Shown in pieces: positions 50,132-59,321 of a stretch of DNA of 64,000 bases. The position numbers were made by a program, and so were the translations under genes. The stretch is taken from assembly GCA_002839445.1 (NCBI GenBank), contig PGYB01000021.1:15917-79916 (forward strand), in the 5' to 3' direction. This DNA comes from Candidatus Riflebacteria bacterium HGW-Riflebacteria-1. GTDB lineage: Bacteria; Muiribacteriota; Ozemobacteria; Ozemobacterales; Ozemobacteraceae. Position 1 is the first letter of the stretch. The number at the start of each line of letters is the position of its first letter. Under the pieces are notes generated by a model. That model was not told the origin of the DNA. It did not search any database and was given only the letters and a program-made list of their open reading frames with translations.

Positions 50132-50400
50132 TATTTGTCGCGCCCTGGCAATGGGTGATCCTTGCGAATTTCTGTCTGCCAGGCAGCAGGATCATCAACA
50201 TCCTTGAAAGCTGTACCTCTGCCAGCAATTTCATTAAGAATCTCAACAACCGCATTGCCGTTGCACTCCTGAGAGTCCTGGGCTGCCTTGAGCTTGCTCA
50301 ATTTTGCCTTAAGAAATCTCACAAAATCCAGCGCTTCATCTTGCATTTGCGGCGGCAAAGCCTCAAGATCTTCAACAATCTGCCGGGTTATTGAATTCAT
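50131..50400 (-). CDS. Antitoxin partner of the PIN toxin
   Basis: An 89-residue protein whose first 35 residues resemble the DUF2281 antitoxin class (LEALPPQMQDEALDFVRFL). Its C-terminal DPAAWQTEIRKDHPLPGR is typical of proteins paired with PIN toxins. AGG lies eight bases before the ATG. It should bind and neutralise VapC and repress its own promoter, as in other such pairs. Confidence 0.85.
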   Translation of the reverse strand: MNSITRQIVEDLEALPPQMQDEALDFVRFLKAKLSKLKAAQDSQECNGNAVVEILNEIAGRGTAFKDVDDPAAWQTEIRKDHPLPGRDK

Positions 50401-50546
50401 AACAGCCTGCTTTCATTTGATAAAAAAACGCCTGGTTACTTTACAATATACCCGATGCAATATTCCCTTTCAAGGCTTTTCAAAAGCTGCATCAGAGATA
50501 ATTATGACCGCCACAAGGGGCACTCACTCTACTGGCGAATTCGGGC

Positions 50547-50576
50547 AAAAAAAAATCACCGGTTAAGGTGGTTTTT
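50547..50576 (-). terminator. Terminator after the tRNA cluster
   Basis: On the minus strand AAACCACC and GGTGATTT pair with one mismatch, followed by a run of nine T. It lies 4 bases after the last tRNA. Confidence 0.7.
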
Positions 50577-50579
50577 CAT

Positions 50580-50652
50580 TGGGGCATGACGGATTTGAAC
50601 CGGCGACCCACTGATTAAGAGTCAGTTGCTCTACCAGCTGAGCTAATGCCCC
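50580..50652 (-). tRNA. tRNA-Lys (anticodon CTT)
   Basis: A 73-base cloverleaf with acceptor GGGGCAT / ATGCCCC and anticodon stem ACTGA / TCAGT around loop CTCTTAA. Discriminator A; CCA is not encoded. Last of seven tRNAs in the cluster. Confidence 0.95.
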
Positions 50653-50683
50653 AAAGGATACGCCGAAGCGTATCCTTGTCGAA

Positions 50684-50755
50684 TGAGCCGCATTGGATTT
50701 GAACCAATGACCCCCTGATTAAAAGTCAGATGCTCTACCCCTGAGCTAGCGGCCC
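50684..50755 (-). tRNA. tRNA-Lys (anticodon TTT)
   Basis: Cloverleaf with acceptor GGGCCGC / GCGGCTC (one G-T pair) and anticodon loop CTTTTAA. Discriminator A; CCA is not encoded. Together with the neighbouring CTT isoacceptor it reads both lysine codons. Confidence 0.95.
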
Positions 50756-50777
50756 GCAAATTTTCACTTTCAGTAAT

Positions 50778-50851
50778 CGCGCCTGGAAGGATTCGAACCC
50801 TCAACCTACGGATCCGAAGTCCGTTGCTCTATCCAATTGAGCTACAAGCGC
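50778..50851 (-). tRNA. tRNA-Arg (anticodon TCG)
   Basis: A 74-base cloverleaf with acceptor GCGCTTG / CAGGCGC, anticodon stem ACGGA / TCCGT and loop CTTCGGA. Discriminator G; CCA is not encoded. An unmodified TCG anticodon suggests that reading of CGN codons depends on wobble here. Confidence 0.93.
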
Positions 50852-50857
50852 CCAGAG

Positions 50858-50930
50858 GGACGAAGACGGGGCTCGAACCCGCAACCACAAGATCCACAAT
50901 CTTGTGCACTACCATTGTGCTACTTCGTCC
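50858..50930 (-). tRNA. tRNA-His (anticodon GTG)
   Basis: Anticodon loop TTGTGGA. The acceptor reads GGACGAAG / CTTCGTCC, so the extra G at position -1 paired with C73, the identity element of tRNA-His, is encoded in the gene. Confidence 0.95.
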
Positions 50931-50966
50931 AAGGAAGACAACTTAGTTAGCCCCTAAGCCGCTCAT

Positions 50967-51040
50967 CGCGCCAGAAGGGACTCGAACCCCTGGCCCGCAG
51001 CTTAGAAGGCTGCTGCTCTATCCACCTGAGCTACTGGCGC
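50967..51040 (-). tRNA. tRNA-Arg (anticodon TCT)
   Basis: A 74-base cloverleaf with acceptor GCGCCAG / CTGGCGC, anticodon stem GCAGC / GCTGC and loop CTTCTAA. Discriminator G; CCA is not encoded. Confidence 0.95.
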
Positions 51041-51056
51041 AACCGAAGAAAAAGAA

Positions 51057-51129
51057 AGCGGGAAACGGGACTTGAACCCGCGACATCCACCTTGGCAAGG
51101 TGGCGCTCTACCAACTGAGCTATTCCCGC
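51057..51129 (-). tRNA. tRNA-Gly (anticodon GCC)
   Basis: A 73-base cloverleaf with acceptor GCGGGAA / TTCCCGC, anticodon stem CCACC / GGTGG and loop TTGCCAA. Discriminator T; CCA is not encoded. Confidence 0.95.
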
Positions 51130-51147
51130 ATACTTTATTGCAACCAA

Positions 51148-51220
<73 letters not shown>

Positions 51221-51251
51221 TGATTTACGACCATAGCGTTGCAATGGAAGT

Positions 51252-51280
51252 ATATTATCAGAATGAGCTTTTTCCGTCAA
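51252..51280 (-). promoter_or_regulatory. Strong sigma70 promoter of the tRNA cluster
   Basis: On the minus strand TTGACG and TAATAT are separated by exactly 17 bases, 32 bases before tRNA-Pro. The sequence around it is AT-rich, as expected for a highly used stable-RNA promoter. Confidence 0.75.
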
Positions 51281-51456
51281 GTATATTTTTAATATTTTTT
51301 ATGCAAGCTGTGTACCTCGCGCTATTTCAGGCATTCTGACCAGATTTTTGTGGCGCACCACACGGCCGGGATAAAATTGCCTGGCGTGCTGTTGTTATCA
51401 CAGCCGTTTTCTGGTACATTGCACAAAAGCAAAATCTTTACCCGGCAGGTCTTCAG

Positions 51457-52650
51457 ATGAAGCAGATATGCGTTCTCGGACTCGGCTATATCGGGCTGCC
51501 TACCAGCTCAATTCTCGCTGCCAAAGGCTATCAGGTTCTCGGCGTCGACGTCAGCAAAAGGGTCGTCGACACCATCAACAGCGGCAAAATTCATATCACT
51601 GAACCAGACCTCGACCTGTTCGTTAAAGCGGCAGTACAATCAGGCAAACTAAGAGCATCGTTAACTCCAGAGCCTGCGGAAGCCTTCATAATTGCAGTTC
51701 CAACCCCGTTCAAAGACGGCAAGAAACCTGACATGTCTTACGTCGAAGCCGCCACCAGATCGATCGTCAAATATCTGCGACCGGGTAATCTGGTCATTCT
51801 TGAATCGACCTCGCCGCCCCAGACCTGCAGTCAGATCATCCTGCCATTACTCAAAGAAGCCGGATTCACGCCAGGTCGCGATATTTATCTGGCCCATTGT
51901 CCGGAACGAGTGCTGCCCGGCCAGATCATGCGCGAAGTTGTCGAGAACGAGCGAGTTATCGGCGGCTATACCCCGGAATGCGCAGAAAAAGCGAAAGAAC
52001 TCTACGCCAGCTTCGTTAAAGGCGCCATACATCTGACCGATTCGACTACGGCAGAGATGGTAAAACTTGTCGAAAACAGCTTTCGCGATGTGAATATCGC
52101 GTTTGCCAACGAACTGTCACTGATCTGCGACAGCCTCAAACTCAACGTATGGGAACTGATTAAACTTGCCAACCTGCACCCGCGGGTTAACATACTTCGC
52201 CCCGGACCCGGCGTTGGCGGTCACTGTATTGCCGTCGACCCCTGGTTCATCGTCGACGCCTGCCCACAGGATGCAAAACTGATCAGAACCGCTCGCGAAG
52301 TCAATGATAGCAAGCCTGAATTTGTGGTGAAAAAAGTAAGGCAGGCAGCAGAACGCTTTAAAAACCCGGTAATCGGTATTCTTGGCCTGGCTTACAAACC
52401 TGATATCGATGACCTGCGCGAATCGCCGGCTATAGAGATAGCACACGAACTGAAAAAGAATCAGACCGGCACTTTAATGGTCTGCGAACCCTACTGCCAT
52501 GAACACCCCGACTTTACCCTCTGTGACCTTGACGCAACCTTAAAGCAATCCGACATTCTCGTTCTTCTCGTCGCGCACCAACAGTTCAAGAAAATCGACA
52601 AAGAACTGCTCAAACCCAAAATAGTCATAGACACCTGTGGAATATGGTAA
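51457..52650 (+). CDS. wecC: UDP-N-acetyl-D-mannosamine dehydrogenase
   Basis: A 397-residue NAD-dependent nucleotide-sugar dehydrogenase, probably oxidising UDP-ManNAc to its uronate for a surface polysaccharide. The N-terminal Rossmann motif is VLGLGYIGLPTS. The family patches AHCPERVLPGQIMREVV, KLVENSFRDVNIAFANEL and GPGVGGHCIAVDPWFIV (with the catalytic cysteine in GGHC) match WecC closely. The closing IGILGLAYKPDIDDLRESPA is typical. It is the first gene of a plus-strand polysaccharide operon that continues with the radical SAM gene. No WecB epimerase is present, so the substrate is inferred. Confidence 0.9.
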   Translation: MKQICVLGLGYIGLPTSSILAAKGYQVLGVDVSKRVVDTINSGKIHITEPDLDLFVKAAVQSGKLRASLTPEPAEAFIIAVPTPFKDGKKPDMSYVEAATRSIVKYLRPGNLVILESTSPPQTCSQIILPLLKEAGFTPGRDIYLAHCPERVLPGQIMREVVENERVIGGYTPECAEKAKELYASFVKGAIHLTDSTTAEMVKLVENSFRDVNIAFANELSLICDSLKLNVWELIKLANLHPRVNILRPGPGVGGHCIAVDPWFIVDACPQDAKLIRTAREVNDSKPEFVVKKVRQAAERFKNPVIGILGLAYKPDIDDLRESPAIEIAHELKKNQTGTLMVCEPYCHEHPDFTLCDLDATLKQSDILVLLVAHQQFKKIDKELLKPKIVIDTCGIW

Positions 52651-52654
52651 CAAC

Positions 52655-54157
52655 ATGAAACTCTTACTTATTGACCCGCCATTTAAAAGCTTTGCCGGAA
52701 TTTTCAGCCTTTATTTTCCGCTTGGCCTGACTTATCTGGCGGGAGCCGCCAAAAAAGCCGGATTTGACTGCAAAATCCTCGATATGGACGCCGCCGAGCC
52801 CAAAGAAGGCTCACTGAATTATTCACGCGAATACGAGCATTACAGCAATTATGTGACCTCCATCAACGATGCCGGGCACCCGACCTGGCAACTGATGCGC
52901 CGCCTTGTTGTCGATCAGAAACCTGATTTTATTGGCATCACAGCCCTCACTACCAAGTTCGGCTCGGTAATTCAAACCGCGCGATTCTGTCGCGAAATAC
53001 TGCCTGATGTGCCAATAATAGTGGGCGGCGCCCACGCTTCAACCATGCCAGATCTTACCGCGAGCATTCCTGAAGTCGACTATGTATTGCGTGGCGAAAG
53101 CGACGAAACACTGCCTGACCTTCTGAATGCGCTTACCAACAAAGGTGATCTCAGCAAAGTTGGCAGCCTGACCTGGAAAAAGGCCGGCAAAATAGTCCAC
53201 AATCCTGATGCGCCCTTTACCCAGAACCTCGATAGCCTGCCACTGCCCGACCGCCAGGCCCTGCTTAACCCTGAGCATTATTCTTCAGAAGATATGGGAA
53301 TAATGCTGACTTCGCGCGGCTGCCCGTTCAGATGCAGCTACTGCTTTCACATGTGGGAACGCCGGGTTAGATTCAGGTCTGTGGCCTCAGTCATTGAAGA
53401 AATCGAACAGGTATACCGCGAATTCGGCACCACCCAGTTCTCGCTCAAGGATGACTCTTTCACTGTTCGCCGCAGCCATGTTTTGAGCCTGTGCGAAGCA
53501 TTGAAAAAGCTGCCGTTCAAGATCACCTTCAACTGCACTACCCGCGTCGACCTGCTGGATGACGAACTGCTCACCATCATGAAAGACGCCGGACTGGCAC
53601 AACTTAGCGTTGGCATCGAATCGGGCTCTTCCAGCATACTTAAACAGACCGACAAGGATATTACGCACGCCCAGATTCTCAAAGCCGCTGCAATGCTCAA
53701 TCGTCATCACATTTTCTGGACCGGCTACTTCATGATCGGCCTGCCCACGGAAACCGAAGAGGACATTAACAAGACCATAGACTTTCTGCGCTGCGCACGG
53801 CCATATTACGCCGGGCTCGGCGTCTACAACCCATTTCCGCGTACCAAGCTTTTCGACCAGGGTGTTCAAATGGGCTTGCTCGACCCGAATCCGCCACTTG
53901 AGCACTTTCTGAATACAAATCCCAAAGACCTGTTTTTTAAAGACCCCAAAAAGCGGGTGCTCAAAATAGACCACCAGAAATTTCTCGAACTGTCAGAGAG
54001 CGCTTCACAAAAATTTCATCGCCACAATTCAAATTTGTTCAACCTGATAAGAAGAGGGTTCGCCCGCCGCCGCGCTTACATGTATGACCCGGCGCTGCTA
54101 AAACGCGACTTTGGCCGTGGTCTTGAATTTCTCGGACTCGGTAGCCTGCTGAAATAG
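52655..54157 (+). CDS. B12-binding radical SAM protein
   Basis: A 500-residue protein with an N-terminal B12-binding-like fold (LLLIDPPFKSF and LTYLAGAAKKAGFDCKILDM, about 1-150). A radical SAM core follows, whose cluster cysteines lie in SRGCPFRCSYCFHMW near residue 225. The segment EFGTTQFSLKDDSFTVRR and the later GIESGSSSILKQTDKD are typical of the B12-radical SAM class that methylates or rearranges unreactive carbon. It lies five bases after wecC and 57 before the oxidoreductase, so it is probably part of the polysaccharide operon. The substrate is unknown; a modified sugar is an inference. The ATG at 52655 is preferred to a GTG at 52637. Confidence 0.87.
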   Translation: MKLLLIDPPFKSFAGIFSLYFPLGLTYLAGAAKKAGFDCKILDMDAAEPKEGSLNYSREYEHYSNYVTSINDAGHPTWQLMRRLVVDQKPDFIGITALTTKFGSVIQTARFCREILPDVPIIVGGAHASTMPDLTASIPEVDYVLRGESDETLPDLLNALTNKGDLSKVGSLTWKKAGKIVHNPDAPFTQNLDSLPLPDRQALLNPEHYSSEDMGIMLTSRGCPFRCSYCFHMWERRVRFRSVASVIEEIEQVYREFGTTQFSLKDDSFTVRRSHVLSLCEALKKLPFKITFNCTTRVDLLDDELLTIMKDAGLAQLSVGIESGSSSILKQTDKDITHAQILKAAAMLNRHHIFWTGYFMIGLPTETEEDINKTIDFLRCARPYYAGLGVYNPFPRTKLFDQGVQMGLLDPNPPLEHFLNTNPKDLFFKDPKKRVLKIDHQKFLELSESASQKFHRHNSNLFNLIRRGFARRRAYMYDPALLKRDFGRGLEFLGLGSLLK

Positions 54158-54213
54158 AAGATCTGCCGCAAACGCTCGGCAGCACCCCATAAAGTGATGA
54201 CTGGAGAACAGCC

Positions 54214-56364
54214 ATGAAACAAATTCTGCAAAGCCTGAAAACCGGTGATATTGAACTGGCTGAAGTGCCAGTACCGAGAGTAAAACCAGGCGCGTTACTT
54301 ATACAGACACGCCGCACCCTTATCTCACTCGGCACAGAGCGCATGCTGCTCAACTTCGGCAAAGCCGGCTGGATAGACAAGGCTCGCCAGCAACCAGACA
54401 AGGTTAAACAGGTTTTACAGAAAGTTAAAACCGACGGACTCATGCCCACAGTCAATGCTGTTTTCAACAAACTTGATCAGCCGCTGACTCTTGGCTATTC
54501 AAATGCCGGCAAGGTTATTGCAGTTGGCGAAGGCGTGTTTGGCTATAAAGTTGGCGATCGCGTGGTCTCAAACGGCAACCACGCAGAATTTGTCTGTGTC
54601 AGTCAGCATCTCTGCGCCAGAATACCAGATAATGTCAGTTCCACCAGCGCGTGTTTTACCGTAGTAGCAGCAATCGGTCTGCAGGGTATCCGCCTGATCA
54701 ACCCAAGCCTCGGCGAAAGCGTAGCGGTAATGGGACTGGGACTGATTGGACTGCTCTCATGTCAGATCCTGCAGGCGAACGGCTGCAGAGTTATCGGCTT
54801 TGATTTCGACCACCAGAAAGTAGAACTGGCGCGCAGCTATGGTATCGAGGCCTTTGACCTGGCACAGGGCGACAATCCTGTTGATCTCGCCATGAACTTT
54901 TCTTACGGTAACGGCGTCGACGCCGTTCTGATAACAGCTGCAACCACCAGCAACGATCCGATTCAGCAGGCACCGCAGATGTGCCGAAAACGTGGCAGAG
55001 TCGTTCTTGTCGGCGTATCCGGGCTCAACATCTCACGTGATGATTTTTATAAAAAGGAAATTTCTTTTCAGGTTTCGTGCTCTTACGGGCCTGGCCGCTA
55101 CGATACCGCCTATGAAGAGCAGGGACTCGACTATCCAATCGGCTTCGTGCGCTGGACCGAACAGCGCAATTTTACCGCGATTCTCGATCTGATGGCCGCA
55201 GGCAAGCTCAGAACAACAGAACTGGTCAGTCACGAAATCGATTTTGATGACGCGCAACGCGCTTACCAGATGGTCTCTACCGCTAAAGACGTTCTTGGCC
55301 TGGTGCTCACGTATGACGACAGTGCCGACACCGAAATGAAATCGGTCAAAATTGGCAAAGTCGAGCATATCAGCGCCGCGCACCCGGCAAAACCGATAAT
55401 TGGCCTGATTGGCGCCGGCAATTATGCTGGCGGCATGCTGATACCGGCGCTGGCAAAAACCGGAGCCGTTTTAAAGACTATCGCCAGTTCGGGCGGTGTA
55501 TCAGGAACCCACATCGGCAGCAAAAACGGTTTTAACATCAGCACTACCGATGCCAGCATGATTTTTAACGATGAAAAAATCAACACTGTTGTCATCAGCA
55601 CCCGCCACGGTTCGCACGCTCACTTCGTCTGCGAAGCTCTGCGTAAAGGTAAAAACGTTTTCGTCGAGAAACCCCTCTGCCTGAATTTTGAAGAACTTGC
55701 ACAGATCGAACAGGCATACCAGGAAGCCAGCAAAAAGAAGCCAGCTCGTCTGATGGTTGGCTTCAACCGCAGATTTTCCCCACTAACCCAGACGTGCCGG
55801 CAGCACCTCAAAACTGGCAATGCCCCATGCAGCATCATCATAACAGTAAATGCCGGGCAGATTCCGGCAGATCACTGGACGCAGAATTTCAGCAGCGGCG
55901 GCGGCCGCCTGCTTGGCGAAGGCTGTCATTTTATAGACATGATCAGATATCTTACGGACAGTCCGATCATTTCGGTTCAGACAACCAGCATGAATAACCC
56001 GCAACTGACTGAGACACCGCCCGACACGCTGAGTCTCACCCTCGCCTGCCGCGACGGTTCAATCGGCACAGTGCATTACTTCGCCAATGGCTGCAAAGAC
56101 TTTCCGAAAGAGCGCATCGAAATCTTTTCGGGCGGGCGCATTGCGCAGCTCGACAATTTTAAAGCACTGAACTTCTTTGGCTGGCCCGGCGCCAAGAACC
56201 AGACTCTCTGGGCGCAGGACAAGGGGCAGGAAAAGTGTGTCGCTGAATTTATTGATTCAATTGAGAATGGCGGCGAATGCCCGGTTGCCTTTGACGAAAT
56301 CATCGAGACAGCTAAAATCACGCTGTTGGCCGCCGGGATGTCTGAGAATTCAAGTGCAGCATGA
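54214..56364 (+). CDS. Bi-domain oxidoreductase (MDR alcohol dehydrogenase plus Gfo/Idh/MocA)
   Basis: A 716-residue fusion. The first 365 residues are an alcohol dehydrogenase/quinone-reductase-like MDR domain with the Rossmann motif VMGLGLIGLLSCQ and GYKVGDRVVSNGNHAEF. The last 335 residues are a Gfo/Idh/MocA dehydrogenase with IGLIGAGNYAGGMLIPAL, FVEKPLCLN and GEGCHFIDMIRYL. Fusions of this design are known and often sit beside heparinase-like genes in polysaccharide clusters. It probably alters an activated sugar, using NAD(P). The gene overlaps the next one by four bases (ATGA), showing coupling. The exact reaction is not known. Confidence 0.92.
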   Translation: MKQILQSLKTGDIELAEVPVPRVKPGALLIQTRRTLISLGTERMLLNFGKAGWIDKARQQPDKVKQVLQKVKTDGLMPTVNAVFNKLDQPLTLGYSNAGKVIAVGEGVFGYKVGDRVVSNGNHAEFVCVSQHLCARIPDNVSSTSACFTVVAAIGLQGIRLINPSLGESVAVMGLGLIGLLSCQILQANGCRVIGFDFDHQKVELARSYGIEAFDLAQGDNPVDLAMNFSYGNGVDAVLITAATTSNDPIQQAPQMCRKRGRVVLVGVSGLNISRDDFYKKEISFQVSCSYGPGRYDTAYEEQGLDYPIGFVRWTEQRNFTAILDLMAAGKLRTTELVSHEIDFDDAQRAYQMVSTAKDVLGLVLTYDDSADTEMKSVKIGKVEHISAAHPAKPIIGLIGAGNYAGGMLIPALAKTGAVLKTIASSGGVSGTHIGSKNGFNISTTDASMIFNDEKINTVVISTRHGSHAHFVCEALRKGKNVFVEKPLCLNFEELAQIEQAYQEASKKKPARLMVGFNRRFSPLTQTCRQHLKTGNAPCSIIITVNAGQIPADHWTQNFSSGGGRLLGEGCHFIDMIRYLTDSPIISVQTTSMNNPQLTETPPDTLSLTLACRDGSIGTVHYFANGCKDFPKERIEIFSGGRIAQLDNFKALNFFGWPGAKNQTLWAQDKGQEKCVAEFIDSIENGGECPVAFDEIIETAKITLLAAGMSENSSAA

Positions 56365-58004
56365 ATCTGAGCAGGCTCTTTCACACAATCCGATGGCTTA
56401 AACCAGTACAGGTTTATGGGCGACTTTGGTTCGCGATCAAACGCAAGCTGTTAAATGCCGGCAATCCTGGCAATTTAAGCAAGCTTGCGTGCGAACTCAA
56501 AAGCCAGCTGCCACTCGACCGTAATCAGCCTTTTGATCTGCGTTTTCTTAATCATTCGCAGCAGTTTGTTCCTGCTGCAATGAAGTGGCACAGTCGTGAT
56601 TTTGCTGGCAACACCGAGAAATTATGGCTTTATCATCTCAATTATTTCAACTGGCTGTTTGATGGCCAGCTCGACAATTTGCCGCAGCTCAAGCTCTTTT
56701 TAATGCTCGACTGGATCGAAAAAAACACTTCGAGTCGCAGCGAAACCTGGGAGCCATACGTTGTTTCGCGCCGCCTGTGCAATTGGGTAATGTGGCTGCA
56801 GAGCAACACAGAATCTGGCGACCCTTATGCAGACTGCGTTTCGCAGTCAGTTGCCGGGCAATGCCGGCGACTCTGGAGCGATCTCGAATATCATATACAG
56901 GCAAACCATCTGCTCGAAAACCTGCGGGCACTCTTTGTCGCAACGGTTTTTCTTGCCGAAAGACAGGGCGAACTCGACAGTGAACTTGAGACGCGCCTCA
57001 TATTCTGTGCCAGAGAACTGATTTCGCAGATCAGAATGCAGTTCTTTGCTGACGGTGGGCATTTTGAACGCAGTCCAATGTATCATCTCGAAATGCTCGA
57101 CGCAGTAGAAGCGGTTAGGCTTGCCAACCGTCGTCTGCTGCAATTTACCCAACCAGAAAGCAGTCTGAAGCAGCAGGCGAGAAGTCTCGAAACGCTTTGC
57201 GAAGACCAGGTTCCGCTCTTGCGTGACTGGCTGGCCGTCGTGACCCACCCCGACGGAAAAATTGCGCAGTTCAATGACGCAACATTATGCGCGGGAATCA
57301 GGCGCCAGGGCCGTGCAATGAACTATCTTCTCGACAATTCAGGTTTTTTTGTCAGAAGAACAGATGACAGCTATTTTGTTATGAGCTGCGGCGAGCCTTC
57401 GCCATCCTTTCAGCCCGGGCACACCCATTGCGACATCATGTCATTCGAGCTTTCGCTGAAAGACAAACGTTGTATTGTAGATACCGGAATCGGCTCGTAT
57501 CAGAACACGCAGATCCGCGAAGAATGCCGGCGCACTTCCGCCCACAATCTGCCGATGATTGAGCATGCCGAACAATCTGATATCTGGGCGCAGTTCAGAA
57601 TTGGTAAACGGGCAAAGGTTATTCATCGCCATTTTGACTCAGAGCATAATCGACTTGAGATAGAGATGCTCGATCAGTATAATCAGCGCTTTCGCCGCGA
57701 GGTTATCTTTGCGAACAATTCACTACGCGTCAGAGACCGCATGTTCGACCGCCGGGTAACCGGAACTTTTGTCTCGTTGCTGCATCTGGCACCTCAGATT
57801 CAGGTCATTCCAGGCGACGAACCAGGCAATTACGGGTTCGCACTTGCCAACACTGAATTCAAGGTCGTTACAGCGGCGCGACTGCGTGTCGAAGGCTATG
57901 TGTGGTATCCTGATTTCGGCCTGCCTGTTAACGCCGAAAAATTAATTTTGAGCAATCATGAGACCGAGGCCATAGACTATGCTATCACCTGGAAAACCAC
58001 TTAG
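56361..58004 (+). CDS. Heparinase II/III-family protein
   Basis: A 547-residue protein with an alpha/alpha toroid N-terminal region (about 60-290, with WLYHLNYFNWLFD and EPYVVSRRLCNWVMWL). A heparinase II/III-like beta domain follows, carrying the family patch HTHCDIMSFELSLKDKRCIVDTGIGSY as separate recognisable parts near 352-378, and NNSLRVRDRMF later. No signal peptide is evident, so it may act in the cytoplasm or be anchored otherwise. In such operons the family is thought to act on the polysaccharide made by the cluster. It is coupled to its neighbours by overlaps at both ends. Confidence 0.88.
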   Translation: MNLSRLFHTIRWLKPVQVYGRLWFAIKRKLLNAGNPGNLSKLACELKSQLPLDRNQPFDLRFLNHSQQFVPAAMKWHSRDFAGNTEKLWLYHLNYFNWLFDGQLDNLPQLKLFLMLDWIEKNTSSRSETWEPYVVSRRLCNWVMWLQSNTESGDPYADCVSQSVAGQCRRLWSDLEYHIQANHLLENLRALFVATVFLAERQGELDSELETRLIFCARELISQIRMQFFADGGHFERSPMYHLEMLDAVEAVRLANRRLLQFTQPESSLKQQARSLETLCEDQVPLLRDWLAVVTHPDGKIAQFNDATLCAGIRRQGRAMNYLLDNSGFFVRRTDDSYFVMSCGEPSPSFQPGHTHCDIMSFELSLKDKRCIVDTGIGSYQNTQIREECRRTSAHNLPMIEHAEQSDIWAQFRIGKRAKVIHRHFDSEHNRLEIEMLDQYNQRFRREVIFANNSLRVRDRMFDRRVTGTFVSLLHLAPQIQVIPGDEPGNYGFALANTEFKVVTAARLRVEGYVWYPDFGLPVNAEKLILSNHETEAIDYAITWKTT

Positions 58005-59181
58005 AGTATTATTTATTACCCAGTTTTACTACCCAGACGTTACCGCCTGCGCTTTTCGCATGCATGAAACAGCGCAACTGCTTTCACAAATGGGTTGTAA
58101 TGTCGAGGTGATCGCCGGCGAACCTCACAAAGGCGACCTTGGCCAGCAGATCAATGACGGAAAAGTAAAAGTCAGCCGGGTCAAACTGATAAAATATGAA
58201 GGCAAGGGCAAGTGGAACTACATACTGCATTACCTTTCTTTTATGTTCGGCGCAATCAAGGCTTCTCGACGCCACCGCGGCGCATTTGACGTAGTCTGGG
58301 CATCAAGTCCGCCTCTGTTCACCGGCATAGCCGGCTGGGCAATAGCTAAGCTTAAAAAAACCAGACTCTGCCTGGACATTCGCGACATCTGGCCGGAATC
58401 TGCAGTAGTAGCCGGCCAGATCAGTGGCACCGGCTTTCTGTTTAAAGCCGCAAAAGTTGTTGAATGGCTGCTGTATCGCCTCGCCGACCAGCTGACCTGC
58501 GTAGCCAGACCAATGGCTGACTACATCGAAAAAACTTCAGGCGGGCGCCGGCCTCAGATTATCTATAACGCGATTCCGCACAATATGGTTACCGAGCACC
58601 CTTTGCCGGTCGAGTCAGAGCCTTCTCAACTGCGGATTCTCTATATCGGCAACATGGGCTATTGCCAGAATCTGTCGCTGGTGATCGAGGCGGCCGCGAT
58701 ACTTGCCAAGGAAGGCAATCAGAAAATCAGGTTTGTTATAGTCGGCAACGGTATTGAAAAGCCGATGCTCGAAGATGCCATAAAGCAGCGCAAACTCAGC
58801 AATGTCGAAATACACGGCATAGTCAGTAAGGAGCGCGCGATTGAGATGATCCGCGAGACCCACGCGCTGATGTTGCACCTTAAAGACGATGGCACTATGG
58901 ATAAAACCATACCTTCAAAGGTATTCGACTACATGGCCGGCGGCCGCCCGATTCTTTACGGCCTTAAGGGCGAAGCATGTGACATTCTCGGCTCAGTGAG
59001 CGGAAACCTTTATTACGATCCGGCTGCCCCCTCGCAGTTGGCTGCTCAGGCAAAGCATCTGCAGCAGAATTACCGGCAACTGGCTATTACCGCTGGCGCC
59101 AACCTCACACTGGTCAAAGAAAATTACCTGCGCGACCGCATGGCCGAGCGCCTCAAAGACATCTTCTCGAAAATGGCTTAA
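57979..59181 (+). CDS. Glycosyltransferase family 4, WbuB-like
   Basis: A 400-residue GT-B glycosyltransferase. The N-terminal opening VLFITQFYYPDVTACAFRMHE is typical of WbuB-type enzymes. LDIRDIWPESAVVAGQ and RILYIGNMGYCQNL (start of the second Rossmann domain) follow. The donor-binding region contains IPSKVFDYMAGGRPILYG with the E/D-type ligands of GT4. It should transfer a sugar, perhaps an N-acetylfucosamine-like one, to a lipid-linked oligosaccharide. Its gene overlaps the heparinase-like gene by 26 bases and ends the polysaccharide operon. Confidence 0.9.
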   Translation: MLSPGKPLRVLFITQFYYPDVTACAFRMHETAQLLSQMGCNVEVIAGEPHKGDLGQQINDGKVKVSRVKLIKYEGKGKWNYILHYLSFMFGAIKASRRHRGAFDVVWASSPPLFTGIAGWAIAKLKKTRLCLDIRDIWPESAVVAGQISGTGFLFKAAKVVEWLLYRLADQLTCVARPMADYIEKTSGGRRPQIIYNAIPHNMVTEHPLPVESEPSQLRILYIGNMGYCQNLSLVIEAAAILAKEGNQKIRFVIVGNGIEKPMLEDAIKQRKLSNVEIHGIVSKERAIEMIRETHALMLHLKDDGTMDKTIPSKVFDYMAGGRPILYGLKGEACDILGSVSGNLYYDPAAPSQLAAQAKHLQQNYRQLAITAGANLTLVKENYLRDRMAERLKDIFSKMA

Positions 59182-59285
59182 GCTCGTTCTCGTAATCAGC
59201 GTAGCGGCAATCGTCATCGTAATCGAAAAAGAGATAAAAATGCGATTATGTGAACGATTACGATAACGAGAACGAGAACGAAAAG
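59182..59285. repeat. Inverted repeat resembling the 'CGTAATCG / CGTTCTCG' extragenic family
   Basis: The left arm (59183-59225) reads CTCGTTCTCGTAATC then CAATCGTCATCGTAATCG. The right arm (59243-59280), on the other strand, reads CGTTCTCGTTCTCGTTATCG then TAATCG. Together they form a hairpin-capable element in the gap between converging operons. It resembles 'cgattacgattacgagaacgag' repeats scattered in many bacterial genomes, and may also act as a terminator. Confidence 0.75.
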
Positions 59286-59321
59286 AGAAGGAAGTACCAG
59301 GCAGCTCGAATAAGAGCAGGG

